This document shows positions 13,167 through 17,399 of a stretch of DNA of 17,399 nucleotides, piece by piece (positions within the stretch are counted from its first letter, which is position 1; each line of letters starts with the position of its first letter). Source of the DNA: VRUE01 sp046733315 (GTDB taxonomy: Bacteria; Actinomycetota; Thermoleophilia; Solirubrobacterales; 70-9); assembly GCA_046733315.1 (NCBI GenBank), contig JBKPOV010000066.1:1-17399 (forward strand), given 5' to 3'. The notes beneath the pieces were generated by a model, which saw only the letters and a list, made by a program, of their open reading frames with translations, was not told the DNA's origin and did not search any database. Position numbers and translations under genes: made by a program.

Positions 13167-13961
13167 ATGGACTCGGAGAAGCTGCGACTGGGTGGGATGG
13201 CGCTTCGGAATGGACTGCTGATCCACGGGCCGACGCATTGGGCGGCCGCGGTGCGCGACCCCAGCGGGACCGTGCACGTGGCCTCCGAGCGCAAGCCCGA
13301 GCTGGCGCCGGGACTCGCGGCGAAAATCCCCGGCCTGCGGGGGCCGCTGAAGCTGGCTGAGGCGCTGGCGGTGCTGCCGCTGGTGCGGCGGCGGATGCCG
13401 GCGGCGCGGCTGCCCTTTGAGGATGTGCGCGTCCTCGGCACGATCGGCGCCACCCTGCTGGCGACCGCAGCCTTGCGCAAGCGCTTCGGCAGCTCGGCCC
13501 TGCGCGAGGGCGCGGTGCAGGTGATCGGCGCGGCCCCCGCGATGGTGGCACTGCTTGATCGCGACCTCGCCGCTTACCACGGGGTCGAGCACAAGGCGAT
13601 CGCGGCCTACGAGCAGGGGATCGAAGACCCTGCCGGCGTGCCGAAGGAGCACGACCGCTGCGGCTCCAATCTGATCACGCCGATGATGCTGCTCTCGATC
13701 GGCGGAACGGTGCTGCTCGAGCGTCTGGTCGACCGGCCGAGCCCGGTGGCCCGCGCGGTCGTGGGACTGGCCGGGGCCTCGATAGCGGTCGAGATGTTCG
13801 CCTGGAGCGACCGCCACCACGGCGACCCCCTCGCGGAGGCGTTCCACACGCCCGGCCGCGAGATCCAGCGCTTGATCGCGACCAAGGAGCCGACGCCGCA
13901 GCAGCTCGAGGTCGGCGTCGCCGCACTGGCCGAGATCCTCCGGGCCGAGAACGGCGCGTAG
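13167..13961 (+). CDS. DUF1385 (YqhQ-like) membrane protein
   Basis: A 264-residue member of the DUF1385 family, of unknown function. Family marks are LGGMALRNGLLIHGP near the N-terminus, AAYHGVEHKAIAAYE with the conserved His and Glu (about 131-145), HDRCGSNLITP (about 156) and the C-terminal PGREIQRLIATKEPTPQQLE. Two or more hydrophobic stretches (ATLLATAALR, MMLLSIGGTVLLE, ARAVVGLAGASIAVEMF) suggest a membrane protein. The N-terminal third is less conserved, and the first loop is shorter than in Firmicute YqhQ. The TAG stop codon doubles as the start of a TAGACT -10 box for the next gene. Confidence 0.85.
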   Translation: MDSEKLRLGGMALRNGLLIHGPTHWAAAVRDPSGTVHVASERKPELAPGLAAKIPGLRGPLKLAEALAVLPLVRRRMPAARLPFEDVRVLGTIGATLLATAALRKRFGSSALREGAVQVIGAAPAMVALLDRDLAAYHGVEHKAIAAYEQGIEDPAGVPKEHDRCGSNLITPMMLLSIGGTVLLERLVDRPSPVARAVVGLAGASIAVEMFAWSDRHHGDPLAEAFHTPGREIQRLIATKEPTPQQLEVGVAALAEILRAENGA

Positions 13962-13964
13962 ACT
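13959..13964 (+). promoter_or_regulatory. Putative leaderless -10 box of the epimerase gene
   Basis: TAGACT overlaps the TAG stop of the DUF1385 gene and ends seven bases before the GTG at 13972. It could start a separate leaderless transcript for the three-gene unit downstream. Confidence 0.45.
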
Positions 13965-13971
13965 GCCGCCC

Positions 13972-14385
13972 GTGTTTGGCAGGATCGACCACATCGGCGT
14001 CGCCGTCGAGGACCTCGAGGCGGGAATCGAGCTCTACGAAAAGAGCTTCGGCATGGAGCTGGGGCTGCGCGAAACCGTCGAGGAGCAGGGCGTCGAGGCA
14101 GCATTGCTCAACGTCGGCGACGGCCATGTTGAGCTGATGGCCGCGACCGGTCCCGACACACCGGTCGGCAAGTTCATCGCCAAGCGCGGCGCCGGTCTGC
14201 ACCACGTTGCCTACGCGGTCGACGACATCGACTCGACCCTGGAGCAGCTGGCCGCCAATGGGATGGAGCTGATCGATGCCGAGGCACGCCCCGGGATCGG
14301 CGGCAGCCGCGTCGCCTTCCTGCAGCCCCGCTCCACCGGGCGTGTGCTGACCGAGATAGTCGAACCCCCAAGAGGAGGGCACTGA
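13972..14385 (+). CDS. mce: Methylmalonyl-CoA epimerase
   Basis: Interconverts (2S)- and (2R)-methylmalonyl-CoA in propionate and odd-chain fatty acid breakdown. The 137-residue VOC-fold protein has the expected metal ligands: His7 in RIDHIGVAV, Glu54 in GHVELMA, His78 (or 77) in GLHHVAYAVDD and Glu128 in VLTEIVEP. Its length is normal for the family. The GTG start has no ribosome site, which fits leaderless translation from the TAGACT box. The stop codon overlaps the ATG of the next gene by one base (TGATG). Other VOC enzymes are possible, but the motif set fits this family well. Methylmalonyl-CoA mutase is not in the window. Confidence 0.9.
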   Translation: MFGRIDHIGVAVEDLEAGIELYEKSFGMELGLRETVEEQGVEAALLNVGDGHVELMAATGPDTPVGKFIAKRGAGLHHVAYAVDDIDSTLEQLAANGMELIDAEARPGIGGSRVAFLQPRSTGRVLTEIVEPPRGGH

Positions 14386-14612
14386 TGGCGGATGCACAGA
14401 GGGTGGAGATCGGCTTCGAGGGCGGTCAGGTTGTCTCGGTTCGGCTCACCGATGGCGAGCTGAAGGACCTGCGCAAGCAGGTCGAAAAGGGCGGCTGGCA
14501 CGACGTCAAGACGGAGGACGGCGTGCTCGCCCTCTACGTCGGCAAGGTCGCCTTCCTGCGCATCGACTCCGGCGAGCACCGGGTCGGCTTCTCGCTCAAG
14601 AACACCGAGTGA
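14385..14612 (+). CDS. Small conserved-looking protein of unknown function
   Basis: A 75-residue acidic/basic mixed protein with alternating strands (RVEIGFEGGQVVSVRLTDGE, GVLALYVGKVAFLRIDSGEH, RVGFSLKNTE) and one short helix (ELKDLRKQVEKG). I do not recognise a family. It has no signal peptide or membrane segment. An AGGAGGG ribosome site at 14373-14379 sits five bases before the ATG, and both ends overlap neighbours by one or a few bases, so it is translated as part of the unit. The composition is typical coding sequence for this genome. Confidence 0.75.
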   Translation: MADAQRVEIGFEGGQVVSVRLTDGELKDLRKQVEKGGWHDVKTEDGVLALYVGKVAFLRIDSGEHRVGFSLKNTE

Positions 14613-15220
14613 TGGGGCCCCGCAAGCTGCTCGGCGCTGCCGCCCTAGCGACGCTGGGCGCGGCGCTCTGGTGGCGAAAGAACCCCTCGGCCTGTCCCTA
14701 CGGCCAGCGCTTCTGGGTCGAAGCACCGCACCCGGTCATCACTCGTGATCGCCTGCGCTCGGTGCTGCGTCCCGAGCCGGGCGAGCGCGTTCTCGAGATC
14801 GGCCCCGGCGTCGGCTACTACACCCTCGATCTGGCTGAGTGGGTTGGTCCCGGGGGCAAGGTCGAGATCTTCGACCTCCAGCAGGAGTTCCTCGACCACA
14901 CCATGTCGCGAGCCGCCGAGAGCGGACTCAGCAACGTCGTCCCCACTCAGGGCGATGCGACGGCCCTCCCTTATGAGGATGCGTCGATCGACGCCGTCGT
15001 CCTGACAGCTGTCCTCGGCGAGATCCCAGACCCCGTAGCCGCCCTGCGTGAGATCCAGCGGGCCCTGAAGCCCGGCGGTCGCCTGATCGTCGGCGAGCTC
15101 TTCGGCGATCCCCACTTCACCACACAGGCGGCTCTCAAACGCCAAGCCGGTGAGGCGGGCCTCGCCTGGGAGACCCACTCCGGCAATTGGTTTGCCTACT
15201 TCGCCCGGCTAACGCCGTAG
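14612..15220 (+). CDS. Membrane-anchored SAM-dependent methyltransferase
   Basis: A 202-residue class I methyltransferase. Residues about 4-19 (RKLLGAAALATLGAALWW) form a hydrophobic N-terminal anchor. SAM motifs follow: RVLEIGPGVGYYTLDLA (about 58), GKVEIFDLQQEFLD, GDATALPYEDASIDAVVL and ALKPGGRLIVGE. The stretch between anchor and motif I (RFWVEAPHPVITRDRLRSVL) is typical of the UbiE/Coq5-like short group. The substrate is unknown. The ATG at 14612 overlaps the previous stop by one base; a GTG at 14609 is also possible. It ends 10 bp from the convergent DUF6458 gene, with only a short GCGCT/AGCGC hairpin between. Confidence 0.82.
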   Translation: MGPRKLLGAAALATLGAALWWRKNPSACPYGQRFWVEAPHPVITRDRLRSVLRPEPGERVLEIGPGVGYYTLDLAEWVGPGGKVEIFDLQQEFLDHTMSRAAESGLSNVVPTQGDATALPYEDASIDAVVLTAVLGEIPDPVAALREIQRALKPGGRLIVGELFGDPHFTTQAALKRQAGEAGLAWETHSGNWFAYFARLTP

Positions 15221-15230
15221 TGCTGAAGCG

Positions 15231-15488
15231 CTAGTAGCGCGGGGGCAGGTCGCGGCGTTCTTCTGGAACCCGTTCGACCCGTTCTTCTGGGACCACGGCG
15301 GCTTCGCGGCGGCGGGCGCGGTCGGACCAGATTGCCTCCTGGAAGAAGGAGAGGATCAGGCCAGCGGCGCCAGCGATCATCAGGATCAGGCCCACGGTGT
15401 CGATGCTGACGCCCTGGACGTGGATGTTGGTCGCGTAGCGCAGGATGGCTCCGACCGCGATCAGGAATATGGCTGCGGCAATCGTCAT
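15231..15488 (-). CDS. DUF6458 family small membrane protein
   Basis: An 85-residue protein with two membrane segments, about 2-18 (TIAAAIFLIAVGAILRYA) and 28-48 (DTVGLILMIAGAAGLILSFF), and a charged Arg/Glu-rich cytoplasmic tail. The pattern, with a short loop between the segments containing VQGVSID, matches the DUF6458 family of actinobacteria, of unknown function. It follows the glycosylase gene by 42 bp on the same strand. Confidence 0.82.
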   Translation of the reverse strand: MTIAAAIFLIAVGAILRYATNIHVQGVSIDTVGLILMIAGAAGLILSFFQEAIWSDRARRREAAVVPEERVERVPEERRDLPPRY

Positions 15489-15530
15489 GGGGCCTGGCTA
15501 CCCCTGGTTTAGATCGCCAAACGGGTGAGC

Positions 15531-16310
15531 TCAGGCGATGGACGTTTCGGCCGTCATCTGGCAGCCGGGGCACCAGTAAGTGGTGCGGTTGGCATCGCCC
15601 TGGCCACGCGAGCGGATCGGCGTCGCGCATCGGGGGCAGGGGCAGCCGGCGCGCTTGTAGACGGCGCGGTCGTGGCGGCCGTGCTCGACCGCGTCGCGCA
15701 TCAGGTCGTGGGCGGCTTCGACGACGTGATGAAGCTGCTCGTCGGAGAGGCGGCCCAGCGGCTGCCAGGGGTCGATGCGGGCAGCGAAGCAGGCCTCGCT
15801 CTTGAAGATGTTGCCGATGCCCGCCACCAGGTGCTGGTCGAGCAGGGCGTCGCCGAGAGACCTGTCCGCAGCAACTCGCAGTGAACGCGCAACTGTCTCC
15901 GCGTCGAAATCCTCCGCCAGGATGTCCGGACCGAGCCGGGCGAGCACCGGGTCGCGCCGCAGCGACTCGCTGCGCAGGACCCGAAGCGTCGGGCCGCCGA
16001 ACTGGACCGCTTCGGATGCTTCGCCGCGCAGCACCGCCCATGCCGACCCTGGGGGCTTGCGCCAGCTCGCATCGAGGTCGTAGACGTGCCAGGAGCCGCT
16101 CATGCCGAGATGGCTGTGCAGCGTTAGGTCACCGAAGCCCAGCAGGAGGTGCTTACCGTGCGCTTGGACCGTCTCCAAGCGGCGGCCGTCGAGCCGTTCG
16201 ATCCCCGCCGCCTTGCCACGGGGGTTGGGAGCAGTGGCCGAGAGCTGCTGCGCGGTGAGCGCGGCCTCTAGCCGCCTCGCAGCGCGCAGAATGGTGTCGC
16301 CCTCGGCCAC
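15531..16310 (-). CDS. Fpg/Nei-family DNA glycosylase (Nei2-like) with Ala in place of Pro2
   Basis: A base-excision repair enzyme of the Fpg/Nei fold that removes oxidised bases and cuts the strand. In the 259-residue chain the N-terminus reads AEGDTILRAARRL after the initiator, the beta-strand Lys is in HGKHLLLGF (Lys53), the helix-two-turn-helix is DQHLVAGIGNIFKSEACF, and the C-terminal zinc finger has CPRC and CPGC pairs. Residue 2 is Ala where the family normally has the catalytic Pro; the codon is GCC. The GTG start fits the motif position exactly, so this is not a misplaced start. NEIL3 of vertebrates works with Val2, so activity is possible. The gene lies 6 bp after the DUF3618 stop. 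Confidence 0.88.
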   Translation of the reverse strand: MAEGDTILRAARRLEAALTAQQLSATAPNPRGKAAGIERLDGRRLETVQAHGKHLLLGFGDLTLHSHLGMSGSWHVYDLDASWRKPPGSAWAVLRGEASEAVQFGGPTLRVLRSESLRRDPVLARLGPDILAEDFDAETVARSLRVAADRSLGDALLDQHLVAGIGNIFKSEACFAARIDPWQPLGRLSDEQLHHVVEAAHDLMRDAVEHGRHDRAVYKRAGCPCPRCATPIRSRGQGDANRTTYWCPGCQMTAETSIA

Positions 16311-16316
16311 CCGCCG

Positions 16317-16850
16317 TTAACTCTGTTTTGCCGTCTCGCCCACCTCCTGGGCATTGTCCACGGCGCTGGCGCGGAGTGCCTCGGCCTCTTCGCGGCCGAC
16401 CTCCTTGGCGGTTTCGACCGCCTGGTCGGTGACTTGGCTCGTCACCTCCTTGCCTCGCTCGACGGCCTCCTGGGCGGTCTCCTTCGCCTTGCCCTTCAGC
16501 TCGTCGGCCATCGGACCGACCCGCTCGTCCTCGATCTTGGTGCTGGGCAGGAGCATTCCCGCCAGGAAACCGGCGGCCAGCCCGCCCAGGGCAAGGCCGA
16601 TTGGGTTTTCCTCAGCGACGCCGACCGCTTGGCGCGCTCCTTCCTTCACCTGTTCCCCGTCGGGCGTTGCCTCGCCGATCCGAGAGCTGGTCCCGGCCAT
16701 CTGGGTTCGCAGCCGCTCCTTCTTGTCGACGAATGACTCCTTCATGCGCGACTTGACGTCGGTCTTGTGCGCCAGCGCGTCGACGGTGTCGCCCATTTCG
16801 GCCCTGGTCTGATCTATCTCCTCGCGGATGTTGCTCGCCTCTTCGCCCAT
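16317..16850 (-). CDS. DUF3618 domain protein
   Basis: A 177-residue protein. The DUF3618 motif is at the N-terminus (IREEIDQTRAEMGDTVDALA, about 8-27), a membrane segment lies at about 80-100 (NPIGLALGGLAAGFLAGMLL), and a long charged helical tail of Ala/Glu/Lys type follows, like late-embryogenesis or apolipophorin-like helices. It probably sits in the inner membrane. Its start lies 37 bp inside the end of the holin-like gene, so the two are likely coupled. The pair resembles the E. coli YqjD-YqjE pairing in size and order, as a family analogy only. Confidence 0.85.
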   Translation of the reverse strand: MGEEASNIREEIDQTRAEMGDTVDALAHKTDVKSRMKESFVDKKERLRTQMAGTSSRIGEATPDGEQVKEGARQAVGVAEENPIGLALGGLAAGFLAGMLLPSTKIEDERVGPMADELKGKAKETAQEAVERGKEVTSQVTDQAVETAKEVGREEAEALRASAVDNAQEVGETAKQS

Positions 16851-17239
16851 TGGACGTCCTCCTTCACGCTTTCGACAGTTTGTTCGGGTGCGGGAGGCAT
16901 GCCCTCCCTGAGTCGATCTCGCCCTTTCACAGCGAGCAATGCCGCCACTGCGCCGTAGACCACGGCGACGATCAGCGCTGCAATCCAGGTGTCCATCGCC
17001 TTGTCCAGCAGCAGGATCAGCAGCGCGGTGAAGGCGCCGGCGGCAAGCAGGCCGACCAAGCCGGCACCTCCCAACAATCCTGCCCCGGTGCCCGCGGTCT
17101 TGCCACGTTCGGTGAGCTCGGTCTTGGCCAGCTCGATCTCCTGGCGGACCAGCGTCGAGGTCTGTTCGGAGAGCTGCTTGACCAGCTCGCCGATGGGCTG
17201 TCCCCGCAGCTCCTCCTGCCGGCCGTTACCGCCGTTCAT
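16814..17239 (-). CDS. Holin-X/YqjE-like membrane protein (phage holin family, actinobacterial)
   Basis: A 141-residue protein with an amphipathic N-terminal helix (PIGELVKQLSEQTSTLVRQE), the motif LAKTELTERGK, then two hydrophobic segments (about 55-77 and 84-103). This is the architecture of the actinobacterial holin-X superfamily, which despite its name is usually found in non-phage envelope operons. No phage gene is nearby. The ATG overlaps the stop codon of the upstream gene (ATGA). The function is not established. Confidence 0.82.
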   Translation of the reverse strand: MNGGNGRQEELRGQPIGELVKQLSEQTSTLVRQEIELAKTELTERGKTAGTGAGLLGGAGLVGLLAAGAFTALLILLLDKAMDTWIAALIVAVVYGAVAALLAVKGRDRLREGMPPAPEQTVESVKEDVQWAKRRATSARR

Positions 17240-17399
17240 CGTCCCGCGACGGCGCCGGATGGAACCGGTGCCTGGGGGTCGGGCTCCCGCGTGATGCCCG
17301 CGCCTTCGCCCTCGGCGTAGACGCCACGCGGCTGAACGGGCGTAGTCGTGCCCAGTTCGGGGGGAGCTCCCACGCGGCTGCGGTGGCTCTGGTAGCGAC
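17236..17399 (-). CDS. Unrecognised protein, C-terminal part
   Basis: The last 53 codons of a gene that enters from the right edge and stops at TGA 17236-17238, overlapping the next ATG. The visible tail (RYQSHRSRVGAPPELGTTTP ... ending PVPSGAVAGR) is rich in Pro, Gly and Ala and has no recognisable domain. The frame is favoured because it ends in the ATGA start-stop overlap common in this region. Confidence 0.55.
   Translation of the reverse strand, partial: RYQSHRSRVGAPPELGTTTPVQPRGVYAEGEGAGITREPDPQAPVPSGAVAGR

Noticed and set aside
12984..13994. 336-codon minus-strand frame opposite the DUF1385 gene
   Set aside because: It crosses hairpins E11 and E12 and lies antisense to a clear DUF1385 protein; composition is that of a shadow frame.
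16814..17239. Prophage remnant suggested by a phage-holin-type protein
   Set aside because: No other phage gene is near, and holin-X/YqjE proteins are common chromosomal envelope proteins in actinobacteria.

Overview
The window is a GC-rich bacterial chromosome segment with closely packed genes, many GTG starts and few intergenic gaps. The gene complement suggests a high-GC actinobacterium, most likely of the Thermoleophilia/Solirubrobacterales type. The markers are DUF6458, DUF3618 and actinobacterial holin-X proteins, a DUF1385 protein, and a Ccm-type cytochrome c maturation cluster joined to heme genes. The lineage is inferred from gene content; no rRNA or other phylogenetic marker is present. 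There is no tRNA, rRNA, CRISPR array, transposase or phage gene. No gene-free stretch exceeds 300 bp; the longest, 12953-13166, holds two hairpins and a promoter.

Layout. (1) 1-482: 3' end of an unrecognised gene with a charged tail, overlapping the end of birA on the other strand. (2) 378-7588, minus strand: one apparent operon read right to left, ccmA-ccmB-ccmC-ccmD-hemA-hemC-cobA/hemD-birA. It covers heme export and handling for cytochrome c, the tetrapyrrole pathway from glutamyl-tRNA to uroporphyrinogen III and precorrin-2, and biotin protein ligase. (3) 7704-9795, plus strand: a SAM methyltransferase and an ATP-grasp ligase. (4) 9906-11507, minus: an aldehyde dehydrogenase, convergent with the ligase. 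(5) 11588-12952, plus: RarA/MgsA-type AAA ATPase. (6) 13167-15220, plus: DUF1385 membrane protein, methylmalonyl-CoA epimerase, a 75-residue protein and a membrane-anchored methyltransferase; the last three overlap start to stop. (7) 15231-17399, minus: an unrecognised 3' end, a holin-X/YqjE-like protein, a DUF3618 protein, a Fpg/Nei-type DNA glycosylase and a DUF6458 membrane protein.

The most unusual content is a set of at least twelve palindromic elements, E1-E12. They sit at most of the wider junctions of the ccm-hem-birA operon, between convergent genes, and in frame inside birA and rarA. They fall into several sequence families. Within families the loop or core is conserved while the stems differ in sequence but stay complementary. 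The clearest pair, E5 (3767-3883) and E9 (9792-9909), shares a core of about 85 bp closed by 16 bp of unrelated but perfectly paired outer stem, with two further covarying pairs inside. No mobilising enzyme is encoded here, so any spread would have to be driven from elsewhere in the genome.
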